A DNA stretch of 64,000 nucleotides from G965220205 sp965220205 (GTDB taxonomy: Bacteria; Chloroflexota; Dehalococcoidia; Lucifugimonadales; Australimonadaceae): the NCBI GenBank assembly GCA_965220205.1, contig OZ244812.1:186001-250000 (forward strand). The letters are read 5' to 3'. This document shows, piece by piece, positions 21,588 through 30,037 of the stretch; the first letter of the stretch is position 1; each line of letters begins with the position of its first letter. Below the pieces are notes generated by a model, which was not told the DNA's origin, ran no database searches, and was given only the letters and a program-made list of their open reading frames with translations. Position numbers and translations under genes: made by a program.

Positions 21588-21617
21588 CGTCGTTCTCGTG
21601 CCCCGACACGGGAATCC
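21588..21617 (+). repeat. Dispersed short repeat, degenerate copy
   Basis: CGTCGTTCTCGTGCCCCGAC followed by ACGGGAATCC. Related to the copies at 15664 and 18712 by its right half, CACGGGAATCCA. The left half is diverged and the hairpin is imperfect. Confidence 0.5.
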
Positions 21618-21748
21618 ACGCCCCCGGCGACCCAGCCCCATGACACCAGCCCGTTCCGCGAACGCCCCCTCGCCTCTACACTGTCCCCAATGGCCCAACT
21701 CCGCGCGGCAACCCCAGCACATGTGGATCCGGCCTAGACTCAGAGGAG

Positions 21749-21880
21749 AAATGAGACCAAATGAGACTAAATGAGACCGTTTGGAAGGAATATCTCCCGC
21801 CGCCCACTCGTAGATTGCATCGATCTACGAGTGAGCGCCCTGCGCCATTCCGGTCCATTTCCGCCGAATTCGCGTTACTC
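21749..21880 (+). repeat. Unclassified intergenic element, copy 2
   Basis: Three to four tandem AAATGAGAC-type units (21749-21779), then CACTCGTAGAT (21805-21815), a 7-base loop and its exact inverse ATCTACGAGTG (21823-21833), then a tail with GCCATTCCGGTCCATTTCCG and AATTCGCG. The order of parts equals that of copy 1 at 20055-20200. Arm changes relative to copy 1 keep the pairing. Confidence 0.7.
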
Positions 21881-21969
21881 TCGTTCGCCCCGCCGTCGTT
21901 CCCGCGCCAAACACGGGTACACACGGATGAGGCCCCTCGTCTGTCAGGACAACCTATGGAGAACGATAG

Positions 21970-24180
21970 CTAGCCGGGGGTCACGCGGAACATGCGCTTC
22001 AGCAAGACCCACCGCAGACGCGACCACGCTTCCTCTGCGTTGGTGACCTCGCGCATGGGGACCGGCTTGCCGGAGTAACTATTCGCGGCGTAGGCGGAGG
22101 CGATGCACGCGAAGTCGGCGCCGCCCTCGGGCGCCTCAGCCAAGAGCGCCCCCGCGTAGTCGTAGGGAGTCTGCCCTCTGCGCTGCGGCACGCCGAGCAG
22201 ACTCCCGAGTCTGGCCATCTTGGCGTACAGCTCGTCGGCGCGCTCGAACCGGTTGAGCGACCACCAGATGCGATAGTAGGAGAGGCCAAGCACAACCACC
22301 ACCAACGCCGAGAAGGCGAGCACGAGCGCGCGCACGTTGAACTCGAAACGCTCGGTTGGCGTGAAGTCGGTCAGCAGGTCGAACTCCTCCTCCTCTTCCT
22401 CGTCGTCGAGGCTGCCCGCGCCGCCGGCGTCGAGCGAGGGGAGAGGCTGGGCTACCGAGCCGTCGAGGATGTTGTCGAACTCGATGCCGTTGGGCGGCGT
22501 CGGCTCGAACATGATCCACCCGTACTCCGGGAAGTAGACCTCCGTCCAGGCGTGGTAGTGGAGGTCCAGCACCCTGTACTGCTGCGACGAGGAGTCGTAC
22601 CGCCCGCTGGTGTAGCCGAGCACGTAGCGCGCCGGTATGCCGATCGTCCGCAGCAACACCGCCGTGGACGAGGCGTAGTAATCGCAATAGCCCTGCCGCA
22701 GGTCGAACAGAAAGTGGTCAACGCCGTCGGCGCCGCGCGGAGGGGCCTGGATATCGAGGTTGTACGGCAACGAGCTGACGTAGGCCCTGACCGCCTCGGC
22801 CTTGTCGTAGGCGCTCTCTTCGCCGGCGGTGATCTCCTCGGCGAGGTCGTAGACGCGCTGAGGCAACGTCTCGGGCAGCTGGAGATAGCGCTCGGCGACA
22901 GCCTCCGGGTACTCGCCGGACGCTTCCTGCAGCGTGGCGGGTTGCACGAGCGACCTGTTGCCAACGCTCCTATAGCGCAGGTTCGTGCGTGCGGGGAAGT
23001 AGTCGCGTCCCTGGGCGATGCGCAACTGCAGCACGTCGTCCGGGGCGTCCTCGAAAACGAGGGCGTTCGCGGGACGGTTGATGCTGGCGGGGAGCCCTGC
23101 CGTGAAGAACGTGTCGGTCGCCGCACGTACGCGGAAGCGGTAAGTCGCCGGGATGCGTCGGATGTCGTCCGCGCCCGACTCGGCCGGCGGCCCGAACTCG
23201 GCGCCCTCGGACTCCCAGCCGACGCCGGAGTAGGTCGTGTAGGTGCGTGCGCGCCAGTACTCGCTCGTGCGCGGTCCGCCAACCGTGAACAGGAGCTCGT
23301 CGGTCAGATTGGGGTTGCCTTGGAACATCGTGTCGTCGTCGTAGGAGATGACCCTGAAGGCGCGCCGCGAAGGCAGTCCGTTGAAGAGACGCCCGAACTC
23401 CGCCGCCGCGCCGTCGATGGTTTCCTCGAGCGCGTCCGCCACGGCGCCCAGCGGCGCCGCCGACGGTGTCGGGATCGCCGAGACGGCGACGACGATGACG
23501 AGGCCCAGAGTGAGGATGATCCCCGACTGTGTGAGGACCGTCGCCGGGTCGAACGCCAGCCGGCTGGCGCGCCACCCGACCATGCGGCGGGAGGTCGCCA
23601 TGTGGATCAGCAACAACACGCTGGCGGCCATGAACAACACCAGCGATATCGTCGTGTCAGAGCCGATGTTGGTGAGGGCAATCGACAGGACTGCGCCGCC
23701 CAGCAGAACGGCGGTCCAGGCTTGACGCCGTCGCAACGCGAGCCAGCCCGCGACGTGGCCCAGCATCCAGGTCACGAGGACCAGGAAGATGCCGAACTCG
23801 ACGATGCCCCCCCGTATCTCGTTCGATGGGACAGCGGCGGCCCAACCGTCAAGCTCGTTGAACAGGTTGCCTGCGCGATCGACCACCGTTGCGCCGGGGA
23901 GCATCGCGACGCCGGACGCCAGTGCGGCCACGATCCCGATGACAGCCGAGGACACGTGCGCCCACAGCGCGCGGATGCGTCTCGCTTCCAGCACAGCCGT
24001 CGTCAAGAGCGAGGCGAGCCCCACGACGACGAGCGGCGCCAAGTCGCGCACCCAGCGCGCGTCCTGCACCGGGTAGGCCACCGCCAGCACGACGAACGCG
24101 GCCAGCGTGAGCGTGAGCCCTCGGCCCTGGATGTACCGGTCCCACAGCGAGACGGTATGCGTGCGAGCCGCTGTCGTCAT
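21970..24180 (-). CDS. Membrane transglutaminase-like protein (DUF3488/DUF4129 type)
   Basis: A 736-residue protein. Residues about 15-240 contain six or seven membrane helices. A large extracytoplasmic region carries a transglutaminase core with Cys in LRQGYCDYYASSTAVLLR (about residue 497) and His in DLHYHAWTEVYFPEYGW (about residue 550). One further helix near residue 640 is followed by a cytoplasmic DUF4129-type tail. The family is cysteine-protease-like; its substrate is not known. Its ATG overlaps the stop of the DUF58 gene by 4 bases. The moxR-DUF58-transglutaminase order is a widespread operon linked with assembly of surface or membrane complexes. Confidence 0.9.
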   Translation of the reverse strand: MTTAARTHTVSLWDRYIQGRGLTLTLAAFVVLAVAYPVQDARWVRDLAPLVVVGLASLLTTAVLEARRIRALWAHVSSAVIGIVAALASGVAMLPGATVVDRAGNLFNELDGWAAAVPSNEIRGGIVEFGIFLVLVTWMLGHVAGWLALRRRQAWTAVLLGGAVLSIALTNIGSDTTISLVLFMAASVLLLIHMATSRRMVGWRASRLAFDPATVLTQSGIILTLGLVIVVAVSAIPTPSAAPLGAVADALEETIDGAAAEFGRLFNGLPSRRAFRVISYDDDTMFQGNPNLTDELLFTVGGPRTSEYWRARTYTTYSGVGWESEGAEFGPPAESGADDIRRIPATYRFRVRAATDTFFTAGLPASINRPANALVFEDAPDDVLQLRIAQGRDYFPARTNLRYRSVGNRSLVQPATLQEASGEYPEAVAERYLQLPETLPQRVYDLAEEITAGEESAYDKAEAVRAYVSSLPYNLDIQAPPRGADGVDHFLFDLRQGYCDYYASSTAVLLRTIGIPARYVLGYTSGRYDSSSQQYRVLDLHYHAWTEVYFPEYGWIMFEPTPPNGIEFDNILDGSVAQPLPSLDAGGAGSLDDEEEEEEFDLLTDFTPTERFEFNVRALVLAFSALVVVVLGLSYYRIWWSLNRFERADELYAKMARLGSLLGVPQRRGQTPYDYAGALLAEAPEGGADFACIASAYAANSYSGKPVPMREVTNAEEAWSRLRWVLLKRMFRVTPG

Positions 24181-25421
24181 ACTCTCGCTTCCGCCTCCGC
24201 TCCCCTAGACGCCGGCCCCGGACCCTGCATACGCCAGTCGAGCCTCCGATCGATCTCGTCTCCCATATGCACGACGTAGGCCGCCTCGACGGACCCCGGC
24301 ACGCGGTAGATTTCGCCGCTCTCCGGCGGGCTGCCCATAAAGCTTCCGCGTTCAACGATGATGGGCACGACGTTGGCCCCTGCTCCCTTGAGCAGCGACG
24401 CGGCCACCGCAATCTCGCTGACAGGCGCCGACGAGACGACCACGACGCTGGAGCCCGGCGTGATTTCGCTGGAGACCGTCGCCGCCGCGGAGCCGATCGT
24501 TCCGGCTTCGCCCGGCTGGACCAACGCGAGCACCTCGAGCGTACGGCCAATCTGGGCCATGCCAACGGCCGGCCGCACCGTCGTTCGCTCGTCGCCGCTC
24601 ACCACGAGGCCCACGGTGCGGCCCGTCTCGAGGAATCGCCTCGCCACCGACGCCGCGATTGTGACGCTGTACTCCACCGTGCTCTCCGGGCCGTCGCCCG
24701 CCTGATAGCGCGCCGAGAGATCGAGCAGGACCCAGATGGCGTCGGCGGGGCCGGAGGGCTCGGGATCGAACTCCTTGACCATGAGCTTGCCGGCCTTCGC
24801 GGTGGCGAGCCAGTGGATGTGCGAGACAGCGTCGCCCTGCACGTATTCGCGCACCGAGGAGGCGACAGGGCTGGGCATGAACGTCCGCCCGTGGATCATG
24901 CCCTCCGTCCAGCCGCGACCGCTGGGCACGAAGAAGCCGGACAACTCGACGGTGGCAGGGTAGACCAGCTCGGTCTGCCGCTTGCCGAGGCGCAGAGACC
25001 GGTTGAAGAGACCCAGTGGGTCGCGGCTGGTTATCGTCAGCTCACCGAACTCGTAGAGGCCGCGCCGGTCGCAGTGCTTGGCGACTGTCCACGTCGTGCT
25101 GCTGTAGGGCCACAGCGTCAGGACCCGCCCGCTGGACCCGAACAACGGCGTCTCGTGGATGGTCTCGAGGAGCAGCTTGGGGAACCAGTGGAGGTTCTGG
25201 ACAGTGATCTCCTCCTCTAGCGTGTCGCCCACCTGGAGGAACGGGGTAACGCGGCGGACCTCGCCTTGAATACGTCTGGTGGAAAAGGCGCTGCCCGCAT
25301 AGCCCACGGCCGGCACGGCGAGGAGGGCGAAGAGGAGCGTATAGAAGACGGCAGAGGCGGTGGTGAAAGCCAGCAGCGTCAGCACGACTACCAGGAGCAC
25401 CCACAGCGGCTTTGCGCCCAC
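24177..25421 (-). CDS. DUF58 domain protein (VWA-like)
   Basis: A 414-residue protein with two N-terminal membrane helices (about residues 7-45), a beta-rich middle and the conserved DUF58 signature VREYVQGDAVSHIHWLATAKAGKLMVKEF (about residues 186-214), which lies before a von Willebrand A-like fold starting DAIWVLLDLSA. Family members act with a MoxR ATPase, which probably recognises the VWA-like part. It is the middle gene of the moxR operon, 54 bases after moxR and overlapping the transglutaminase gene. Membrane-bound with the conserved part likely cytoplasmic. Confidence 0.9.
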   Translation of the reverse strand: MGAKPLWVLLVVVLTLLAFTTASAVFYTLLFALLAVPAVGYAGSAFSTRRIQGEVRRVTPFLQVGDTLEEEITVQNLHWFPKLLLETIHETPLFGSSGRVLTLWPYSSTTWTVAKHCDRRGLYEFGELTITSRDPLGLFNRSLRLGKRQTELVYPATVELSGFFVPSGRGWTEGMIHGRTFMPSPVASSVREYVQGDAVSHIHWLATAKAGKLMVKEFDPEPSGPADAIWVLLDLSARYQAGDGPESTVEYSVTIAASVARRFLETGRTVGLVVSGDERTTVRPAVGMAQIGRTLEVLALVQPGEAGTIGSAAATVSSEITPGSSVVVVSSAPVSEIAVAASLLKGAGANVVPIIVERGSFMGSPPESGEIYRVPGSVEAAYVVHMGDEIDRRLDWRMQGPGPASRGAEAEARV

Positions 25422-25475
25422 GCCACTCCCCCTCTAATAGGCTGCGTCTATTTCTGTCTAATCCTGGTGGCCGCG

Positions 25476-26453
25476 CTATCTCGTCGGGGAGCTCCCGGGC
25501 ACCGGAACCTGCGCGAGCAGCTCGTCGATGGCGGCGGCAGCCGTCGCGCCCTGAATCCGGGCGGACGAGCTCATGATTACGCGGTGGCACAGCGTCGGCT
25601 GGACCAGCGCCTTGATGTCGTCGGGAAGCACGAAGTCTCGCCCGTCGAGCAACGCCCTCGCCTGCGACAGGCGGAACAACGCCAACGAGCCGCGTGGCGA
25701 CGCCCCGAGGTAGAGGCCCGGGTGCGTCCGGGTGGCCGAGACGATGCTTACGATATAGTCACGGATAGCGTCCTCCACGTGGACGTGCTTGACCGTTTCT
25801 TGCAGCGCGCGCAGATCATCCTGGTCGATGACCTGCCGTACGGACTCGATAGGGTGCTCGTACCGCTGCGCTTCCAGGATGGCTATCTCGTGCTCGTGGT
25901 CCGGGTAGCCGAGCTGCAATCGTATGAGGAAGCGGTCGAGCTCCGTTTCGGGCAGCGGGAAGGTGCCCTCGTACTCGATCGGGTTCTGGGTCGCCATCAC
26001 GATGAAAGGTTCAGGCATGCGATAGGTCACGCCGTCCACGGTGATCTGGTGCTCCTCCATGCACTCGAGCAATGCGGCCTGAGTCTTGGGGGATGCGCGG
26101 TTGATCTCATCGGCGAGCACGACTTGGGCCATGATTGGCCCCGGGCGGTACTGGAACTCCTCGGTCTTCTGGTTGTAGACCGACACGCCGGTGATGTCAG
26201 ACGGCAGCAGGTCGGATGTGAACTGAATCCGGCGGAACGTGCCGCCGAGGGATTTCGCCAGACTGCGGGCAAGCATCGTCTTGCCGACGCCGGGCACGTC
26301 CTCGATGAGCAGGTGCCCTCGGCACATCAGCGCCATGACGGCGAGCCGCTGCCCCTCGGCCTTGCCGATGATCACCTTCTGCACACTGGCGAGAAGACGC
26401 TCCGCGATGTCCCGTGCCTCGGCAGCTGTTGCCGGCTTCTTTAGGGTTGCCAC
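25476..26453 (-). CDS. moxR: MoxR-family AAA+ ATPase
   Basis: A 325-residue MoxR ATPase, a chaperone-like motor for VWA-domain partners. Walker A is IEDVPGVGKTMLARSLAKS (about residues 50-68). A lead helix follows, then Walker B VVLADEINRASPKTQAALLECMEE, sensor 1 in VMATQNPIEYEGTFPLPEAELD-like sequence, and sensor 2 in ASPRGSLAL. The start is GTG at 26453 with GGAG 7 bases upstream; an earlier in-frame ATG would add 12 unconserved residues. First gene of the moxR-DUF58-transglutaminase operon. Confidence 0.92.
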   Translation of the reverse strand: MATLKKPATAAEARDIAERLLASVQKVIIGKAEGQRLAVMALMCRGHLLIEDVPGVGKTMLARSLAKSLGGTFRRIQFTSDLLPSDITGVSVYNQKTEEFQYRPGPIMAQVVLADEINRASPKTQAALLECMEEHQITVDGVTYRMPEPFIVMATQNPIEYEGTFPLPETELDRFLIRLQLGYPDHEHEIAILEAQRYEHPIESVRQVIDQDDLRALQETVKHVHVEDAIRDYIVSIVSATRTHPGLYLGASPRGSLALFRLSQARALLDGRDFVLPDDIKALVQPTLCHRVIMSSSARIQGATAAAAIDELLAQVPVPGSSPTR

Positions 26454-26684
26454 ACGCTCGCTCCTGCCCTCGCATCCGGCGCCGCGCAAGCGCCACGGGC
26501 GGAGGGTTGCCCTCTGTACTGCGCGCTAGACGCAAATGAGCAGGGACGCGCCAAACGTCTATGCCCCATCGCTCCACTCCCTCGGCGATGGCGTAGATGT
26601 TATAGAGGCGGCGCGCCCACGGTCAAACGGCGGTCAGGCCGCTCGCCGGCGTCGAGCGAGGCGGCGCTCACCGGGAGATGCCGG

Positions 26685-27359
26685 TCACGGCTCGGATGGC
26701 TCGCCGGGCCAATCTCGTGCTGTGTCCTCCTGCCATCCGCCCTCGCCGATGAGAGGCACGAACCGGCAGGCGCCCAGCCAGCGCACCCGCGGGACTCCGC
26801 CGGTGTGGACCACGCGGGCTAGGCGCTGTTTCGCCGGCGTGCCCACCGGAATCACGAGTCTCCCGCCCACGCGGAGCTGGCCGAGCAGCGCGGGGGGGAC
26901 CGAGGAGGCGGCGGCAGCCACGACGGCGCCGTCGTAGGGCGCGCCACGAGGCCAGCCGAGCTCGTCCCGCGCATCGAACACATCGACGTTGGCGTACCCC
27001 TCGGCTTGCAGCACGCGGCGGGCCCGCTCCGCCAGGGGATGGATGCGCTCCACGCTGACCACGCGGGCCGCGAGCAGCGACAGCAGCGCCGCCTGATACC
27101 CGCTGCCCGTGCCGATGTCCAGCACCGTGTCGTCCGGCCGGACGTCCAACGCCTCGAGCATCAAGGCGACCATCAGCGGCTGCGAGATGGTCTGGCCCTC
27201 GCCGATCGGCAGGGGCGTGTCGTCGTAGGCCCTCTCGACTAGGTCAGGCGGCACGAACGCTTCCCGCGGCGTCGACGCGATGGCGTCGAGGACTCGCCTG
27301 TCGCCGATTTCCCGGCGCAGGGATGCCAGCAGCCGTTGCTTGGGGCCGTTTGCGGCCAT
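26685..27359 (-). CDS. pcm: Protein-L-isoaspartate O-methyltransferase
   Basis: A 224-residue SAM-dependent methyltransferase that repairs isoaspartyl residues in aged proteins. Diagnostic segments are REAFVPPDL and AYDDTPLPIGEGQTISQPLMVALMLEAL near the N-terminus, the SAM site VLDIGTGSGYQAALLSLLA (about residues 80-98) and VVSVERI. The active-site lid NxGDGxxG is replaced by DARDELGWPRGAPYDG, so that loop is atypical. ATG start at 27359. It diverges from the tetrapyrrole operon regulator. About 230 bases between it and moxR hold nothing recognisable. Confidence 0.92.
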   Translation of the reverse strand: MAANGPKQRLLASLRREIGDRRVLDAIASTPREAFVPPDLVERAYDDTPLPIGEGQTISQPLMVALMLEALDVRPDDTVLDIGTGSGYQAALLSLLAARVVSVERIHPLAERARRVLQAEGYANVDVFDARDELGWPRGAPYDGAVVAAAASSVPPALLGQLRVGGRLVIPVGTPAKQRLARVVHTGGVPRVRWLGACRFVPLIGEGGWQEDTARDWPGEPSEP

Positions 27360-27446
27360 CGTCCCAATCCCAGCTCAATGACGCTGTCGCCGCACGCTCC
27401 GCGCCGACCATCGCCCAACGCTGTTCCCGCCACGGGTACGGCTGGC

Positions 27447-27475
27447 TCGACGGGAAGTACAAGTTTTGATAGAAT
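27447..27475 (+). promoter_or_regulatory. Candidate promoter of the tetrapyrrole operon
   Basis: TCGACG (27447-27452), 17 bases, then TAGAAT (27470-27475). The -35 box matches 4 of 6 and the -10 box 5 of 6 consensus bases with optimal spacing. It lies about 65 bases before the TTG start of the regulator gene. GAATTC with flanking bases at the -10 site could also be an operator, but no long palindrome is seen. Confidence 0.55.
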
Positions 27476-27540
27476 TCTACAGGTTTGGTCGGGGCGTCAC
27501 ACCTCGAAGGCTAAAGAGCCGGAATGGGAGAGTTGCAGTC

Positions 27541-28215
27541 TTGGCGAACGGCGCGGATGAGACCGGCGACCCCACGTGGCTGACCCTTGGTCTGGCCCGG
27601 ACGCTGCTGGGCATCAACCAAGCCACGTTGCGCCAGTGGGCCGACCACGGACTCGTCCGGGCTTTCAGGACGCCTGGCGGGCATCGGCGGTTCTCCGCCG
27701 AGGACATCGACGCGCTGATAGCGGAGGGTCAGCCGGAGGCGACCGCGGGCATGCATGTCCCGGGCGGCGCCGCCGCGCTCCCGCGCATCCGACGCCGAGT
27801 GAAGGGGTCCACCCAGCCCCACATCCCCGCCTGGATGGAACGGTTCGACCTCGAAGGCCTCGAACTCATGCGGGGTCTGGGCCGCGAGTTCCTGGAGCTG
27901 TGCACGGCCCACATCGAGCAGCCGTCGCGGCCCGGCGCAATCGATGAAGCGGCGGAGCTGGGCCGCAAGTACAGCCGCGAGATTGCGTCGCGCGGCGTCT
28001 TGCTGTGCGACGCACTGGAAGCGTTCATCTTCTTCAGAAACGCGACGATTGAGGCGATCAGGCCCGCGTTCGGCAAGCGCGGCGCCACGCCGGGCCAGGT
28101 CTCGACCGCGCTCGAGCACCTCAACCGCCTTACCGATCGAGTACTCATGAGCCTTGCCACCTGCTATCGCCAGGAGCCTCTCCCGTTGGCGCAGGCGGCA
28201 GGGAAGGGCAGCTAG
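27541..28215 (+). CDS. MerR-type HTH regulator fused to an RsbRD_N-like helical domain
   Basis: A 224-residue regulator. Residues about 10-60 are a MerR-like DNA-binding domain (LTLGLARTLLGINQATLRQW then FRTPGGHRRFSAEDIDALI). Residues about 105-215 are all-helical and match the RsbRD N-terminal, non-haem globin-like sensor family: LGRKYSREIASRGVLLCDAL followed by EAFIFFRNATIEAI and LNRLTDRVLMSLATCY. TTG at 27541, 7 bases after GGGAGAG, is the preferred start; the frame is open further upstream. It is the first gene of the tetrapyrrole operon, 8 bases before ahb, so it may control haem or siroheme synthesis. That role is an inference from position. Confidence 0.78.
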   Translation: MANGADETGDPTWLTLGLARTLLGINQATLRQWADHGLVRAFRTPGGHRRFSAEDIDALIAEGQPEATAGMHVPGGAAALPRIRRRVKGSTQPHIPAWMERFDLEGLELMRGLGREFLELCTAHIEQPSRPGAIDEAAELGRKYSREIASRGVLLCDALEAFIFFRNATIEAIRPAFGKRGATPGQVSTALEHLNRLTDRVLMSLATCYRQEPLPLAQAAGKGS

Positions 28216-28223
28216 GGGGACGC

Positions 28224-29318
28224 ATGGCAACCCGGACCGCAGGCCGCTCCGGCCTGATCGATAGGCAGCTGCTGAACGCGGTGCAGTCGGATTTTCCCCT
28301 GTGCGATCGGCCGTTCCGCGAGCTAGGCGCGCGGATTGGCGTGACTGAGAGCGACGTCATCGCCCGCGTCGCGCGGCTCGAGAAGCACAACGTGATCCGG
28401 CAGATCGGCGCCATCTTCGACACGCGGCGGCTCGGCTACAAGACGACGCTTGCGGCGTTTCGCATGCGCCCGGGGACGCTCGAGAAGGCGGCGCGCGAGA
28501 TCAATAAGCATCCCGGCGTGAGCCACAATTACGCTCGCAACGGGCACTACAACCTCTGGTTTACGATCGCTGTTCCTCCCCACGAGGACCTGAACGGGGT
28601 CGTCGACCGGCTCGCGCGGCGGACGGGAGCAGTGAGCGCCCGCATGATGCCGACAATCCGCTTCTTCAAGATCGGCGTGAACTTCGACATGGTCAAGAAC
28701 GAGGGCGCGGCGTACGAGTACTTCTCGCCCGACGGGTACGGCAGCGGCGGTTCGGCGGCCGTGAAGAAGCCGGAGATCAGCAGCGATTGGAACGAGGCGG
28801 TCCCCATTTCGACGCGCGACATCGCGTTCATCCGCGAGCTCCAGGAGGACCTGCCGCTCATCCCCGAGCCCTTCGCCCCCATGGCAGAGCGCTTGGGCAT
28901 GACGACAACCGAGCTGTTCGCATGGGCTGACGAAGCGCAGGAACGGCGGATTATGCGCCGGTTCAGCGCGGTGCTTCACCACCGCCGCGCCGGATTCCGC
29001 GCCAACGGCATGGCCGTCTGGAAGGTGCCCGAGGAGCGCGCCGACGAGGTCGGACTCAAGATGTCGGAGAGCCCGTGGGTGACGCATTGCTATCAGCGGC
29101 CCACGTTCCCCGACTGGCCGTACACCCACTTCACCATGATTCACGCAACCGAGCAGCAGCGGTGCGAGGAGGTGGCGGCCGACATCTCCGAAGCGACGGG
29201 CATCGACGAGTATCAGTTGCTCTACAGCACCCGCGAGTACAAGAAGACCCGCGTGCGGTACTTCGTTGAGGAGGAGTTCGAGCGCGAAGGGGCGCGTGAA
29301 GCGGGGAGCCTCGCGTGA
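28224..29318 (+). CDS. ahbAB: Fused siroheme decarboxylase (AhbA-AhbB, Lrp/AsnC-like)
   Basis: A 364-residue protein made of two similar halves, each an AsnC-type helix-turn-helix plus a ferredoxin-like domain. Half 1 spans about 8-165 (LLNAVQSDFPLCDRPFRELGARIG; VIRQIGAIFDTRRLGYKTTL; YNLWFTI). Half 2 spans about 195-350 (RELQEDLPLIPEPFAPMAERLG; VLHHRRAGFRANGMAVWKVPEE; VTHCYQRPTFPDWPYTHFTMIH). AhbA and AhbB are normally separate subunits that decarboxylate siroheme to didecarboxysiroheme, in alternative haem synthesis or, as NirDLGH, in haem d1 synthesis. Location between a MerR-like gene and met8, hemACDB supports an enzyme over a simple regulator. AGGGGG precedes the ATG. Confidence 0.87.
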   Translation: MATRTAGRSGLIDRQLLNAVQSDFPLCDRPFRELGARIGVTESDVIARVARLEKHNVIRQIGAIFDTRRLGYKTTLAAFRMRPGTLEKAAREINKHPGVSHNYARNGHYNLWFTIAVPPHEDLNGVVDRLARRTGAVSARMMPTIRFFKIGVNFDMVKNEGAAYEYFSPDGYGSGGSAAVKKPEISSDWNEAVPISTRDIAFIRELQEDLPLIPEPFAPMAERLGMTTTELFAWADEAQERRIMRRFSAVLHHRRAGFRANGMAVWKVPEERADEVGLKMSESPWVTHCYQRPTFPDWPYTHFTMIHATEQQRCEEVAADISEATGIDEYQLLYSTREYKKTRVRYFVEEEFEREGAREAGSLA

Positions 29319-29962
29319 CGCGTTACTATCCGGCATACCTCGACCTGACGGGCAGGCGGTGCGTCGTCATCGGCGCAGGCGCCGTCGCTGAACGGAAGGT
29401 GCGACAGCTGCTTGCCTCGGAGGCCGACGTCACGGTAGTGAGCCCGGACGCCACCGGCGAGCTTGAGCAGATGGCAGCGGAGGGCGCTGTTCGGTGGGTC
29501 AGACGGGGTTACGCGCCGGGAGACCTCGCCGGCATGATGCTGGCGATCGCGGCGACGGACGACGAGACGGTCAACCGGCAGGTGCACACGGAGGCGGAGC
29601 GGGAAAAGACGCTGCTCAATGTTGTGGACGTGACGCCGCTGTGCGGGTTCATCGCTCCGTCGATCGTCGAGCGGGGCCCCGTAACAGTAGCCGTCTCGAC
29701 CGCCGGGACCACTCCCTCGCTCGCCCGGAAGCTGCGTGAGCTCATGGACGACGCCGAGCATTGTGAGTGCCTCCGTTGGGCGGACGCCGTTGGCGTGCTG
29801 GGCGCGGTCCGTTCCGAGCTGAAGTCCCGCGGCGCCAGTGTTTCGGCGGACGCCTGGCAACTGGCGATGAACGAGGAGCTGCTCGAGCTGGTGAAGGCGG
29901 GCCGGGATAGCGAAGCACGCGAGCAACTGCTGCGCTCGCTGCTGAGCGCTGTAGAGCACTGA
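29315..29962 (+). CDS. Precorrin-2 dehydrogenase / sirohydrochlorin ferrochelatase (Met8/CysG-N type)
   Basis: A 215-residue protein that oxidises precorrin-2 to sirohydrochlorin with NAD and, in bifunctional members, inserts iron to give siroheme. The Rossmann loop is CVVIGAGAVAERKVRQLLA (about residues 15-33). LLNVVDVTPLCGFIAPSIVERGPVTVAVSTAGTTPSLAR carries the conserved Asp and the STxGxxP loop. The GTG start overlaps the ahb stop by 4 bases, so translation is coupled. It supplies the siroheme that the Ahb protein would decarboxylate. Confidence 0.92.
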   Translation: MTRYYPAYLDLTGRRCVVIGAGAVAERKVRQLLASEADVTVVSPDATGELEQMAAEGAVRWVRRGYAPGDLAGMMLAIAATDDETVNRQVHTEAEREKTLLNVVDVTPLCGFIAPSIVERGPVTVAVSTAGTTPSLARKLRELMDDAEHCECLRWADAVGVLGAVRSELKSRGASVSADAWQLAMNEELLELVKAGRDSEAREQLLRSLLSAVEH

Positions 29963-30037
29963 TGGGCGCATGGGCCGGCGCGCTGTCGCGTCCTCGGAAC
30001 GCGAGAGGCGCGCGGCACACGCGTAAGGAGTAACGAT

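Larger units (their letters stand above)
21515..21969. other. 455-bp intergenic region with repeats
   Basis: No gene. It holds the terminal-repeat remnant at the MFS stop, a CCTGAGCCCGTCGAAGG copy (21548-21566), a degenerate ATTCCCG-type repeat (21588-21617), and copy 2 of the unclassified hairpin element (21749-21880). A further degenerate GTCGTTCCCG...ACGGGTA segment lies near 21895-21930. The minus-strand transglutaminase gene ends at 21970. Confidence 0.7.

Noticed and set aside
22552..24279. 575-codon plus-strand open frame
   Set aside because: Antisense to the transglutaminase-like gene, which has clear catalytic and membrane segments; the plus-strand product has none.
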